Shown here one piece after another: positions 27,030 through 36,013 of a DNA stretch of 64,000 nt. The DNA is taken from NCBI GenBank assembly GCA_030430495.1, contig JAUIKM010000009.1, positions 89,071 through 153,070 of the forward strand. The letters are read 5' to 3'. The notes below the pieces were generated by a model. The model made no database searches. It saw only the letters and a program-made list of their open reading frames with translations, and was not told the origin of the DNA. Positions within the stretch are counted from its first letter, which is position 1, and each line of letters begins with the position of its first letter. Source of the stretch: a bacterium. Lineage in GTDB: Bacteria > Bacteroidota > Ignavibacteria > Kapaibacteriales > UBA7675. Made by a program: the position numbers and the translations under genes.

Positions 27030-27035
27030 GTAGGG

Positions 27036-28043
27036 TTAGTCTTCTATACGAATCGCAAGCTTACCGAACTGTGCGTTTGTGCGCATGCGCTCATATGCTT
27101 CAAGAATAGAGGTCAACGGTCGCACAGAATCAATCACTGGTTTAATCTTATGGTGTTGTACAAATTCGATCATTGCGGCAAAGTCGCGCGGGCTGCCCAT
27201 AGTGCTGCCCATGATGTTTAACTGTCGCCAGAAGATGCGATGTGTGTCCAGCCCTTCCGGCCGTCCCAGCGTCGAGCCGTACATGACGAGGCGGCCGCCG
27301 GGATTGAGACTGCGCAGAATGCTGTCGATCCCGTTGCCGCCGGCGCCGTCGACCGCCAGGTCGATCCCGCCGCTCATACCGCGCAATTCCGCGCTCCAGT
27401 TGTCCGCATGATACAGAACGCCGCCGGCTGCCCCTGAAGCCATGGCGTACTCAATTTTTTCTTCCGTGCCGGTCGTAACGTAAACGCGGGCGCCGTGCGC
27501 CGCCGCAAATTGCAGAATGAATTGCGCCACGCCGCCGCCGGCGCCGCTCACAAGAACACTCTCGCCTTCCTTCAGTTGTCCGCGCGAAAACAGAGCGCGG
27601 TACGCCGTTACGCCCGCCAGCGGCAACGCGGCTGCCTCGATGTCGTCCAGGTGTTCGGGTGCGGCATACAGTGAAGTGCTGTCGGCCAGCATGTATTGGG
27701 CAAAACTGCCGTCGCGTTGCATGCCGGTGATGCCGTAGTCGCCGCCCTGGTATTTTTCGGACGCGCCCCAGTTAAAGCCCGGATCGATCACAACGCGCCG
27801 GCCGAGCCAGGCGGCATCGGCGTCGGAAGCGACGGCGTCGACGATGCCGCAGACGTCGGATCCCTGAATGGAGTCGTAGCGAATGGCGGCGTACTGCCCG
27901 CGGCTGATGTAGTAGTCGCGCCGGTTGAGCGCCGCCGCTTTGACCCGCAAACGCACCTGTCCAGGCGCGGGAACGGGCGCCTCCACCTCCCGCAGTTCCA
28001 GCGGGTTTGAGCGGTCATTCGTGAGTATGAGTGCTTTCATCAT
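27036..28043 (-). CDS. Zinc-type MDR alcohol dehydrogenase / quinone oxidoreductase-like
   Basis: 335 residues of the medium-chain dehydrogenase/reductase superfamily. The GroES-like N-terminal domain shows APVPAPGQVRLRVKAAALNRRDYYISRG and GSDVCGIVDAV. The Rossmann domain has VLVSGAGGGVAQFILQFA (about residues 163-180) for NAD(P)H binding, then LDLAVDGAGG-like and SLNPGGRLVMYGST. No structural-zinc Cys cluster is seen, which favours the quinone-oxidoreductase branch. Start ATG 28043 or 28040. It leads a two-gene operon with the m5C methyltransferase. Substrate unknown. Confidence 0.88.
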   Translation of the reverse strand: MMKALILTNDRSNPLELREVEAPVPAPGQVRLRVKAAALNRRDYYISRGQYAAIRYDSIQGSDVCGIVDAVASDADAAWLGRRVVIDPGFNWGASEKYQGGDYGITGMQRDGSFAQYMLADSTSLYAAPEHLDDIEAAALPLAGVTAYRALFSRGQLKEGESVLVSGAGGGVAQFILQFAAAHGARVYVTTGTEEKIEYAMASGAAGGVLYHADNWSAELRGMSGGIDLAVDGAGGNGIDSILRSLNPGGRLVMYGSTLGRPEGLDTHRIFWRQLNIMGSTMGSPRDFAAMIEFVQHHKIKPVIDSVRPLTSILEAYERMRTNAQFGKLAIRIED

Positions 28044-28125
28044 GGATTGCGACGCTTTCGGCGAGTATACGACTGTCGGACCGGATGCACTTAGTGTAGG
28101 CCCAACGTTTATGCCATTAAATTAT

Positions 28126-28157
28126 TTGTTGCCGCCTGCCCTTTTTTGTAGATTTTC
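28126..28157 (+). promoter_or_regulatory. Bacteroidetes-type promoter for the SprA-type gene
   Basis: TTGTTG at 28126-28131 followed, 20 nt after the first TTG, by TAGATTTTC (28149-28157). This fits the Bacteroidota housekeeping consensus TTG-N19-20-TAnnTTTG. It lies 21 bp before the ATG at 28178, giving a short leader. It is the clearest promoter of this type in the window. Confidence 0.55.
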
Positions 28158-28177
28158 TCCGCTAAAAGAATCGCCCC

Positions 28178-28930
28178 ATGCAGATCAATCCAGCCATATC
28201 GCGGCCCGCCGGTCTCCGTTTGATCACGGAACTTCCGGCTAATAAGTTTTCACGGGAAAACCCATCGCGTACGGAATATGACAGGCCCTCCGGCCGGAAC
28301 GACTCCGATCCGGGAGCCGCCGGCGGCGACAGCCTTGAAATCAGCCGCCTGAGCGAAGAAGAACAGGAAAAGGTCCGCGAGCTCAAAACCACCGATCGCG
28401 AGGTGCGCGCGCACGAAGCCGCACATGCCGCCGCCGCGGGCTCGCTCGGCAGCTCGCCGTCTTTCACCTTCAAGACCGGGCCGGACGGTCGCCGTTATGC
28501 CGTCGCCGGCGAAGTCAAGATCGACACGAGCGAAGTTCCAAACGATCCGGAAGCGACGATCCGAAAAATGCGGAAAGTGCGGCGAGCCGCACTGGCGCCC
28601 AGCGAACCGTCGGCGCAGGACCGCTCCGTCGCCGCCCAGGCATCGCGCATCGAAGCGCAGGCGCGCGCCGAGCTCCTGGACGGCTCACCCGATGACAAAC
28701 AAAAAAATCAAGCGGGCATCAGGGAAGTTTCGACAAGTGAACATGCCCGGGTATTCGCGCCGCAGGACACAGCCGCCGCGCCGCAATTCGATGAACGCGC
28801 AGCCCGCCGCCGCGCCGCCCTGATTGGAAGTCCCGCCTTCCTTCCCAATGTACATGCACGCCAATCCAGCCGCTACGCCGCAGCCGATGTTGCCGCAACA
28901 GGTGGAAATCTGGTCGATGTTTTTGCCTGA
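28178..28930 (+). CDS. SprA-related putative zinc metalloprotease (CJM1_0395-like)
   Basis: 250 residues with no signal peptide. The core (residues ~55-155) has [20 protein letters not shown] with H79-E-x-x-H83, then [21 protein letters not shown] and [37 protein letters not shown]. This matches the 'putative metalloprotease CJM1_0395 / SprA-related' family. HExxH suggests zinc peptidase activity, but no enzymatic activity is established that I know of. Both flanking regions are low-complexity and Ala/Arg-rich. The gene has its own promoter (28126-28157) and converges with the TPR kinase gene, whose stop is 9 bp away. Confidence 0.82.
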   Translation: MQINPAISRPAGLRLITELPANKFSRENPSRTEYDRPSGRNDSDPGAAGGDSLEISRLSEEEQEKVRELKTTDREVRAHEAAHAAAAGSLGSSPSFTFKTGPDGRRYAVAGEVKIDTSEVPNDPEATIRKMRKVRRAALAPSEPSAQDRSVAAQASRIEAQARAELLDGSPDDKQKNQAGIREVSTSEHARVFAPQDTAAAPQFDERAARRRAALIGSPAFLPNVHARQSSRYAAADVAATGGNLVDVFA

Positions 28931-28939
28931 TGAAGTTCT

Positions 28940-30964
28940 TCAGTGTTCCTGGCTGATCTGGCCGGCCCCGTCTTCATGCAGCGCGCCATGCAACGGCAGG
29001 CTGACGGTAAACAGTGCGCCGCCGCCCTCCGCATCGCGGTATTTGATTGTGCCGCCCATCCGGTCCAGCAGTAATTTTACAATCCAGAGGCCCACCCCCG
29101 TTGAGCTTTCGCCGGCGGTCGGTCGGCTGCTCAGACGCCCGAATTTGCGGTAGAGTCGGTCGCGGTCGGCGGGACGAACACCCGGTCCTTCATCTTCAAC
29201 GGACAGCATAAATCGACCGGACATGCGGTTCAGGCGCACGCGCACCAGACTGCCCGGCGGTGAATATTTGATTGCGTTTGAAATCAGGTTGTCGACCACT
29301 TGTATCAGCCCGCGGCGGTCGGTGCTGACGACGCACTCGTCCTCCGGCATGTTCAGGTTGAGCCGCATGCGTTTGTTTTCGAGTTTGTCGCTGAAACCGG
29401 TGACCAGCTGGCGCAGCAGAATTGTAATGTCGAACGTCTCTTCGTTGATCGGCACGCCGTCGGATTCAAGGCGGCTGGCTGTCAACAATTCGTCAACAAA
29501 GTCGAGCATCTGACGCACGGTAAATTCTACGTCGCGCGTAAATTCGATCAATTCCTGGCTGGCCTCGCCGAAACGCAGCATCTGGCGAACCTGCAGCAGG
29601 ATGTTCGACAGCGGATTTTTCATGTCGTGGGCCACGACGTCGATGAGGTTGTTGCGCTCGCGGTCGACCTTCTGCAGTTTTTCATTGGCGTAGTTGAGCT
29701 CGTGCAGCGCGCGGTTCAGTTCCACGTTGCGCAGGCGGTAGATTTCCTTTTCCTTGCGCTCGTGTTCCAGGTCATACCTGGATTGCAGACGCTGCGTGGC
29801 AACGCGCAGACTCTGGTCGCGCACGCCCTCCCGCAGGGCCGCGTACCTTTTGTGGTGCGTCAGGGCCTGCCCCATGTCGCCCAGGCGCTCGTGGTAGCGC
29901 GAAAAACTTAGATGCGCGCGCGAGCGCAGCTCGGCGTGGCGCAGGCGCTCGGCCATACCGATAGAAGTGCTCAGGTGCGCGTGCGCGTCTTCCATGCGAC
30001 TTTCCTGCAAGGCAATGTCTCCCAGCAGGTGCTCCAGCTGTGCAATCGTCATTTCGTCGGCGTGGATGCGCGCCAGACGCAGCGACTCTTCGGCCGCAAC
30101 GCGCGCCTCCTCGGTGCGTCCGCGCTGAGCGTCGATTTCCGCCTGGACCGAGAGAATGCTGAGTATGCAGCGGTGATCGCTCAGAACGCGCGCCAGATCC
30201 AGCCCGCGCGCCAGAAAGTGCAGCGCGGACTCGCCGTCGCCCAGCTCAAAATAGGCGTAGCCGATGTTGCAGAGCGTTGTCGCTTCCGTCTGACGATCGG
30301 TCTGGCCGTTGTTCAGCTCCAGGCTGCGCTCGTAGTATTCCAGTGCCTGCTGGTATTCCTCCAGCGTAAAATAGACGTTGCCGATACTGTGCAGCGCCAG
30401 TATCTGGCCGTAGACATCTTTGAGGTCTTCGCTGATCTTCAGGCCGGCCAGAAAACGCTCCAGCGCCTCGTCAACGCGACCGGTCTGGCGCAGCAGATTG
30501 CCGATGGAAACGTCCAGTTTGCTGATGCCGCGTTTGTCGTTCAGCGCCCGCCGCACTTCCAGGCTGCGCGCATACCACTCCAACGCGGCGTCGTAATTGC
30601 CGCGCTTTTTGTGGACAATGCCGATTGATTGCGCCGCGCCGGCCTGATCGCGCTGCGAGCCGCAGTCGCGGAACATTTTTTCAGCTTCGGTAAAATTGCG
30701 GAGGGCGGCCTCGACGGTGCCGAGGATGTCGCAGCAGTGGCCGATCTGCATCATGCTGCGCGCCATCCACAGGCGGTCGCTGTTGCGCGTGGCAATATCC
30801 AGCGAGCGACGCGCCAGTTCCAGCGCGCGGTGCGGGTTGTTGCGCCGGATCGACTCGTTCAGCTCATAGTAGAGCGCCAGCGTGCGCCGGGCGTCGGACT
30901 CAGGTCCGGAATCGCCCGTCTGCGCTTCGGCATTCGCGCCGATATTACGATGCTCTTTACTCAC
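28940..30964 (-). CDS. TPR-containing sensor histidine kinase
   Basis: 674 residues, GTG start at 30964. Residues ~20-360 are tetratricopeptide repeats (for example YDAALEWYARSLEVRRALND and LALHSIGNVYFTLEEYQQALEYYERSLEL). A coiled-coil linker (~375-430) follows. The HisKA dimerisation/phosphorylation motif VVAHDMKNPLSNI has His at ~446. The HATPase domain has N box VDNLISNAIKYSP, G1 DEGPGVRP and G2 GVGLWIVKLL. No transmembrane segment or signal peptide is evident, so it is probably a soluble cytoplasmic sensor with TPRs as input. No response regulator is adjacent. Confidence 0.92.
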   Translation of the reverse strand: MSKEHRNIGANAEAQTGDSGPESDARRTLALYYELNESIRRNNPHRALELARRSLDIATRNSDRLWMARSMMQIGHCCDILGTVEAALRNFTEAEKMFRDCGSQRDQAGAAQSIGIVHKKRGNYDAALEWYARSLEVRRALNDKRGISKLDVSIGNLLRQTGRVDEALERFLAGLKISEDLKDVYGQILALHSIGNVYFTLEEYQQALEYYERSLELNNGQTDRQTEATTLCNIGYAYFELGDGESALHFLARGLDLARVLSDHRCILSILSVQAEIDAQRGRTEEARVAAEESLRLARIHADEMTIAQLEHLLGDIALQESRMEDAHAHLSTSIGMAERLRHAELRSRAHLSFSRYHERLGDMGQALTHHKRYAALREGVRDQSLRVATQRLQSRYDLEHERKEKEIYRLRNVELNRALHELNYANEKLQKVDRERNNLIDVVAHDMKNPLSNILLQVRQMLRFGEASQELIEFTRDVEFTVRQMLDFVDELLTASRLESDGVPINEETFDITILLRQLVTGFSDKLENKRMRLNLNMPEDECVVSTDRRGLIQVVDNLISNAIKYSPPGSLVRVRLNRMSGRFMLSVEDEGPGVRPADRDRLYRKFGRLSSRPTAGESSTGVGLWIVKLLLDRMGGTIKYRDAEGGGALFTVSLPLHGALHEDGAGQISQEH

Positions 30965-31094
30965 GATTCAATCGCGTAAATTGAGGGTCGAAAAAACGCC
31001 TTGAAAGGCCCCTCGGTACTGCTGTAATACGACTGTAATTGTTCAGACACTCTCCAACGGCTATCGAAGCTAGGAATTTTGTCGGTTGATTCAA

Positions 31095-31988
31095 ATGCAC
31101 ATGCCCCGATTAATATACCTGACAGCGCTTTTTGTTTCCATGACGGCGCTTTTTGCTCCCGATTCCCGGGCAGTGCAAACGGCGCAGTCCGTCGAAACGT
31201 TCCGGCAGGCCGACAGCAGCGGACCCGGTCCGGAACGCATCCTGATTGTCGGCGGCGTCACCCTCGGCGGATTTGTCTACGGCCACGTCCTGCAGAACGA
31301 CCTGTGGTGGAAAGGCGCACGCAGCGACTTCCACTTCAACTGGGAAGCGGACTGGGAGTACGCCCTCGGCGCGGATAAAATGGGGCATGCCTTTTTTCCC
31401 TATCTGGTGACCAATGTCTACCGCGACCTGTTCACCTGGAGCGGCGTCGACACAACTGCGGCGGTCTGGCTGGCCGGCGGCCTGGCATTTTCCTATCAAA
31501 GTTACATCGAGGTGCGCGACGGCTTCTCGGCGGAATGGGGCTTTTCCTGGGGCGATATGGGCGCCAATTTTATCGGCGCGGCCTGGCCCGTGGCGCAGCA
31601 CTACTGGCCTGCTCTGGATGCGGCGCGGCTGAAAATCAGCTTCAACCCGACGGACGACTTCCGCGGCGGATCACATGCGGCCATTATCGACGACTACGAA
31701 AGCACGACGCACTGGATCAGCCTGGGCGTCCACGACATGTTGCCGGGCGCGTGGCGGGACGCATGGCCGCGCTGGCTGCGCATCGCCCTGGGACACAGCG
31801 TGCGCGGACTGGACGGAGCGGGCGGCGGCGAACACCTGCTCTACCTGTCGCTCGACTACGGCATCGCCGATCTGCCCGGCGAAACACAGCCCTGGCGCGC
31901 CATCAAAAATCTGCTGGAATTTTATCACCTTCCCGCCCCCGCAGTACGCATCTACCCGAATGTGGTGTGGTACGGCCTGCGCCTCTGA
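31095..31988 (+). CDS. DUF2279 family periplasmic/envelope protein
   Basis: 297 residues from ATG 31095 (31101 also possible; the frame opens with TTG at 31086). An N-terminal signal peptide (LIYLTALFVSMTALFAPDSRA) is present. The core has ADKMGHAFFPYLVTNVYRDLF, VWLAGGLAFSYQSYIEVRDGFSAEWGFSWGDMGANFIGA and PVAQHYWP, the DUF2279 layout (D-K-x-x-H ... E-x-x-D-G-x-x-x-x-x-G-x-S-x-x-D-x-x-x-N). The C-terminal ~100 residues look like beta strands (EHLLYLSLDYGIADLP), perhaps ending in the outer membrane. The lipoprotein at 9701-10390 shares part of the core. Function unknown. Confidence 0.82.
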   Translation: MHMPRLIYLTALFVSMTALFAPDSRAVQTAQSVETFRQADSSGPGPERILIVGGVTLGGFVYGHVLQNDLWWKGARSDFHFNWEADWEYALGADKMGHAFFPYLVTNVYRDLFTWSGVDTTAAVWLAGGLAFSYQSYIEVRDGFSAEWGFSWGDMGANFIGAAWPVAQHYWPALDAARLKISFNPTDDFRGGSHAAIIDDYESTTHWISLGVHDMLPGAWRDAWPRWLRIALGHSVRGLDGAGGGEHLLYLSLDYGIADLPGETQPWRAIKNLLEFYHLPAPAVRIYPNVVWYGLRL

Positions 31989-32964
31989 CTCGGACGGGCA
32001 TCAAAACGGCCGGATAAAACAAACCCCGATACCATTGCTGATACCGGGGAATGTTTAATCTGCGACGGCCTGACAACGGGTTATGCTCCCCGCTCTCGCC
32101 TACATGCCTTCTATTTGTATCGACCAAACCGGGGCAATTGCTCGCTCCGGCTTACCCTTCCAACCGAGTGTTCTCTTCCGTCAAGCCGTTCGCACGATTT
32201 TTCAGGTTCGGTCCCGCACCCATTCAACATGGCCGCCGCCTCACCCTCTAAGACTTAAATTTTCACGGCTGCGCGGTGGAGGGCGCCTTGCAGTGCCTCC
32301 CGCGAAATTCGCCGGCCGTAATGTTTTGTTAACGTCTTAAACTGGACGTTGTCTCTCTCGGAACCCGATGCACCCGGCATCGGCTTGTCCACGTGGCAGC
32401 AATGAGCCTATACGCCAAAATCCGTCAAATCTGTGATACAAAACCAATGGTTGTACGTGTCTTCCAGCGGCGCCGTACGATCAACAGAATCGCAATTTAC
32501 GAATTAACGCCAACATTTTCAGCATTGGCTCGGCAACAATTTTTCCACAGGTTTGTCCGGTCTCGCAAACGGCTGATGTGGAAAACTCAATTGCCGGCAA
32601 TCCACTCGGCGGCATTTTGTCACAAAACAAACATTCAAGATGTATGCTCCGATTGCTCCGGACCCGGCGCCGCAAGTTTCCACCACGGCGCGACCCGGGG
32701 CTTATACCTGAAAAAAGACCGCTTTTGTTTGTCAGCGGGATTGAAGCCCCATGCCGCCGAGTTGTGCGAAGTCTCAGGGCGCATTGTTAACATACTCGCG
32801 TGGAGTTGATCGGCGTCGGGCCGGTGCAGAGATTCGAAACTTTGCAATCGGAGATTAACTTGAGGCTTGAAACCTGGCACTCCAGGACAAACAAAATGAT
32901 CAGGCAAGCCACCGCAGGTGAGCGCAGTCAGAAAGTCGTCGGGCCGCGTCAAATATTCAGCTGT
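31989..32964. other. 976-bp non-coding gap
   Basis: No convincing gene on either strand; the short frames show no conserved pattern. A possible hairpin terminator lies at 32024-32049. The word TTTTGTTTGTCAGCG (32723-32737), a copy of a dispersed intergenic word, is present, with a looser plus-strand copy (GGACAAACAAAA) near 32884. No tRNA or recognisable RNA was found. Confidence 0.5.
32024..32049 (+). terminator. Possible terminator after the DUF2279 gene
   Basis: CCCCGATACCA, loop TTGC, TGATACCGGGG: 9 of 11 positions pair. It is flanked by an A-rich tract upstream and a weak T tract (GTTTAAT) downstream, 35 bp after the stop. Confidence 0.4.
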
Positions 32965-33840
32965 TTAACTGCGCGGTCGACGGCCGGCAAGTGCAAAAGC
33001 TATCAGAACCAGAAGTAAACCAAACAGCAACTCGGGCGATAATCCGTCGACGACATCGCGGCGGAACAGGCCGCCCCAGTCCTTTAACACATACAAACCG
33101 CCCAGCAACAGCGTCACGGCGCTCAACAGCTGTATGCGCGTCGCAGCCGGATGCAGACACAACAGTAAAACAAGCAGCGACAAAAGTAAAACACGAGTGC
33201 CGGGAAACACGGTCATGGCCGTGGCCAGCGAAGTCAACAGCGCGTTAAAACCGGGCAGCGCAATCGTCGTGACGCCATCGGCGTTGTTAAACGTGGCTTC
33301 GGCGCGTGGCCCCATAATCTCAAAAGTATCGACCGCCGCCCACATGTGGTTGGCGTTGCCGACCAGATGCGCCGAATGAAAACCGTGCGCCCGCAGCAGG
33401 CTGACGGCCAGAATTGCGCGGCCGTCGCAGTCCTCCACCCCGCGCCTGAATACCTGCTCCGCCGGCGGCCAGTAATCGACACAGCCCCAGGAATGCCAGT
33501 CGTAGGAATACTTAACGCGATCGTACACAAACTGTTCCACCGCCGCCAGCACCGCGGCCGAATCCGGAGCGTCGCCCGCCAGACTGTCGATGCTGTGCAG
33601 GGCCGCGTCGACGCCCTCAAAATCGGTCTGGATGCACTGCTCGGGCTCGTTGAAATGAGCAATTTGTTTAATCAGAAGGAAGGGGTTCGGGAAAAGGATA
33701 AACAAGAGCGTGAGCAGAAAAACAGCGCTTTTGATGCTCAATCGCGGCAGGCTGTGCATTGCATTCAGCGCGCCAAAAAGGCGCAGAGCGGCGTTCAATA
33801 TTCGCCGCGGAACAGATCCGTCGCGCGGGTCGGGAGTCAT
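32965..33840 (-). CDS. Membrane protein with transglutaminase-like cysteine peptidase domain
   Basis: 291 residues. A hydrophobic helix near the N-terminus (AVFLLTLLFILFPNPFLL, ~39-56) leads into a transglutaminase-like domain at ~90-175: FVYDRVKYSYDWHSWGCVDYWPPAEQV, Cys138 in VEDCDGRAILAVSLL, His165 in NANHMWAAV and Asp171, the expected Cys-His-Asp triad. Three further helices (RVLLLSLLVLLLCLH, LLSAVTLLLGGLYVL, LLFGLLLVLIAFALA) end the protein. The catalytic domain is probably periplasmic. It starts 3 bp after the stop of the OmpA-family gene and is almost certainly cotranscribed with it, suggesting action on the envelope or peptidoglycan layer. Exact substrate unknown. Confidence 0.8.
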   Translation of the reverse strand: MTPDPRDGSVPRRILNAALRLFGALNAMHSLPRLSIKSAVFLLTLLFILFPNPFLLIKQIAHFNEPEQCIQTDFEGVDAALHSIDSLAGDAPDSAAVLAAVEQFVYDRVKYSYDWHSWGCVDYWPPAEQVFRRGVEDCDGRAILAVSLLRAHGFHSAHLVGNANHMWAAVDTFEIMGPRAEATFNNADGVTTIALPGFNALLTSLATAMTVFPGTRVLLLSLLVLLLCLHPAATRIQLLSAVTLLLGGLYVLKDWGGLFRRDVVDGLSPELLFGLLLVLIAFALAGRRPRS

Positions 33841-33843
33841 ACC

Positions 33844-35913
33844 TCAACCTCCGCCGTCGGGATCGATCGGCGTCTCGATAAACACTTCCACCGTCCGCGA
33901 ATAGAAGCGGCCTTCGGGCAGGTCGTTGTTAAACAGATCTTCGGTTTCGCCGGCGCCGCTGCTGTTGACGGGATCGACGTTTAACATTTGTGCGACGCTG
34001 CGCGCGCGTTCCGCCGAGAGTCTGCGGTTGTAATCGGCCTCGCCGAGCACGTCCGTATAACCGACGATGCGCACGCGCGACTCGGGACCGATGCGATCGG
34101 CGATAAAAGAAATGCTGTAGTTGTTAAGCTCGTCAATGCCGGACGAACGATAAGGAAAGAGCACGGTGTAGCGCTCGTAGGAGACGTCGCCGCGGCGCTG
34201 CAGATTGCGCCGGCGCACCGTAACGCGTCGCACGGGCAAAGTTTCCGGCCGGGACTGCGCCTCCGCGCCTTCTTTGGTGGACACAAAAACACGCACCTGA
34301 AGATCGCCCGCATCGGGATCAAGATCGCTCGGAAGGCGCCAATCCAGGCTGTCCGGCAGGCGCTCCGTTCCGCTGAATTGTTTAAGCTGGACGCCGTCCC
34401 GTTCAACGCTGACGCTCCAGACGGGCAGTGAGTCGAAGCGATTCACAAGCGGGAAAATGCGCATGGCCGGCGGCGACATTTCGCGAACCGTATCCTGCAC
34501 AATCACCGGCCCGAGGATGTCGGGATGGCTGGAGGAAATCTCCACGCGGCGGTTTTCCTGCCGTCCCTGTTCGCTGGTGGTGGACGAAGCGTTGGGCGGC
34601 AGCGCACCGCCGCCGACGTCAATTCGATCGGTTGCAATTCCCCAGGCATCAACCAGGTACTGTTTAACTGCCGCCGCACGCCGCTGAGCCAGTCGTGCAC
34701 CGTCCGCTGCGCGACTTTCGCCGGGCGTTGTATAACCGCGCAACATCAGTCTGGATTCCGGCACGAGTTGCATGCGGTAGCCGATGACGTTTAACTCGTG
34801 ATAATACGACTCGAGAATGGAGCCGCCCGGCAGCTCCGCCGGCGAGAAGCGCGCCGCGCCGGCTCTGTCGAGCAGTTTGTAGCGCAGCGGCAGCGCGGCC
34901 GAAGACTGCTCAAAAAAGATGTAGGGCAGCAGCGGTTGGAAGTGCTGCGTCAGTCGTTCTTCCTGCATAAAAACGGCGTCCTCGCGCGTGCTGCCGTCGC
35001 TTTCAAGCGAGCGCACTTCCACCGTCACATATGGCGGCGGAGGAGGAGGAGGGGTTTCCGCCTCGACCACGATTGTCGTGTCGGGCGGCGGAGGAGGAGG
35101 AGGAGGCGCGGGTGCAGCCGGAGCGGGCGCAAAAACGATCCCCACGCCCAGGCGCAGATGATGCGGCGACCAGTCGATGCCGTCGACCAGGGAATTCAGG
35201 GCGTACATATAACTCAGCTGCGGCGCCAGTCGCCATTCGCGCTCGGGAGCGGCGCTGAGCGGCAGTTCCCAGGAAGCGCCGACGCGCAGGAACAGAACGG
35301 AAGATTCGAGTTGCGGAATGTCGCCGCTGCTTTCGTTGCGCACGCCGCGGCCGTCTTCAAACGTGCCGCCGGCGGGCTCCAGCAGAACCTCGCGCTGAGC
35401 GTACTCCGCGGACAGCGGAAACAGGATCGACCCGCCGCCAAAGATTTCAAGTTTATCGGGGCCAAGCGGTTCCCAGCCCAGCAAGAGTGAGGCGTCCCAC
35501 GCGGCCATATCGGCATCGATCCGGTGTTCAATCGTGGCGATCTGTTCACGTTTGTCCGCATCCAGAACGGGTTTTATCTCGGTGGCTCGGAATTCGGGTG
35601 CGTGTGTGCCGGCGCCGGCGCGCGCCTGGAGGCGCAGCCAATCAATGATCGGCCAGGAAAACAGCGCCTCGCCGTAGGGACCAAAGCCGCTTGCGCTGCT
35701 GAAGCCTGGGCAGCAGGACGGAATGCCCGGCAGCGCGCTGAATTCAGCGCTGTGCTGGTCAAGGGCCAGGCCGCCGACCAGGCCGTACTTGACGCGCGGC
35801 TCCGCGTAGCGCGCCGCGCTGTCGGCAGTATCAGTGGCGCGGCCGCTGAACTGCGCACAGACGGACATGGCGCTGAGGCACCACAAAATCACAACACAAT
35901 ACCATGTTGCCAT
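33844..35913 (-). CDS. OmpA family protein with N-terminal barrel and two OmpA-like domains
   Basis: 689 residues with a signal peptide (TWYCVVILWCLSAMSVCAQ). Residues ~45-270 are beta-barrel-like and begin with a conserved CC motif (GIPSCCPGFSSASGFG). Two poly-Pro stretches follow, then an OmpA-like domain (FEQSSAALPLRYKLLD ... RLMLRGYTTPG ... QGRQENRRVEI), a beta-rich linker, and a second OmpA-like domain near the C-terminus (SRVRIVGYTDVLGEADYNRRLSAERARSVAQML). OmpA-like domains bind diaminopimelate in peptidoglycan, so the protein should tether the outer membrane. The paralogue at 44888-46960 has the same plan. Coupled (3 bp) to the transglutaminase-like gene. Confidence 0.88.
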   Translation of the reverse strand: MATWYCVVILWCLSAMSVCAQFSGRATDTADSAARYAEPRVKYGLVGGLALDQHSAEFSALPGIPSCCPGFSSASGFGPYGEALFSWPIIDWLRLQARAGAGTHAPEFRATEIKPVLDADKREQIATIEHRIDADMAAWDASLLLGWEPLGPDKLEIFGGGSILFPLSAEYAQREVLLEPAGGTFEDGRGVRNESSGDIPQLESSVLFLRVGASWELPLSAAPEREWRLAPQLSYMYALNSLVDGIDWSPHHLRLGVGIVFAPAPAAPAPPPPPPPPDTTIVVEAETPPPPPPPYVTVEVRSLESDGSTREDAVFMQEERLTQHFQPLLPYIFFEQSSAALPLRYKLLDRAGAARFSPAELPGGSILESYYHELNVIGYRMQLVPESRLMLRGYTTPGESRAADGARLAQRRAAAVKQYLVDAWGIATDRIDVGGGALPPNASSTTSEQGRQENRRVEISSSHPDILGPVIVQDTVREMSPPAMRIFPLVNRFDSLPVWSVSVERDGVQLKQFSGTERLPDSLDWRLPSDLDPDAGDLQVRVFVSTKEGAEAQSRPETLPVRRVTVRRRNLQRRGDVSYERYTVLFPYRSSGIDELNNYSISFIADRIGPESRVRIVGYTDVLGEADYNRRLSAERARSVAQMLNVDPVNSSGAGETEDLFNNDLPEGRFYSRTVEVFIETPIDPDGGG

Positions 35914-36013
35914 ACCTGGACACTCGCAATCGTACTACAGCCGCCGGCCCACCGCCCGCATGCGGAGCCGGCTAAATGTGCGACACGTCAGCACAAAATA
36001 CGTCCGCAAAGCT

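Noticed and set aside
31989..32964. tRNA or other structured RNA in the 976-bp gap
   Set aside because: No cloverleaf-like arrangement or conserved T-arm was found by eye.
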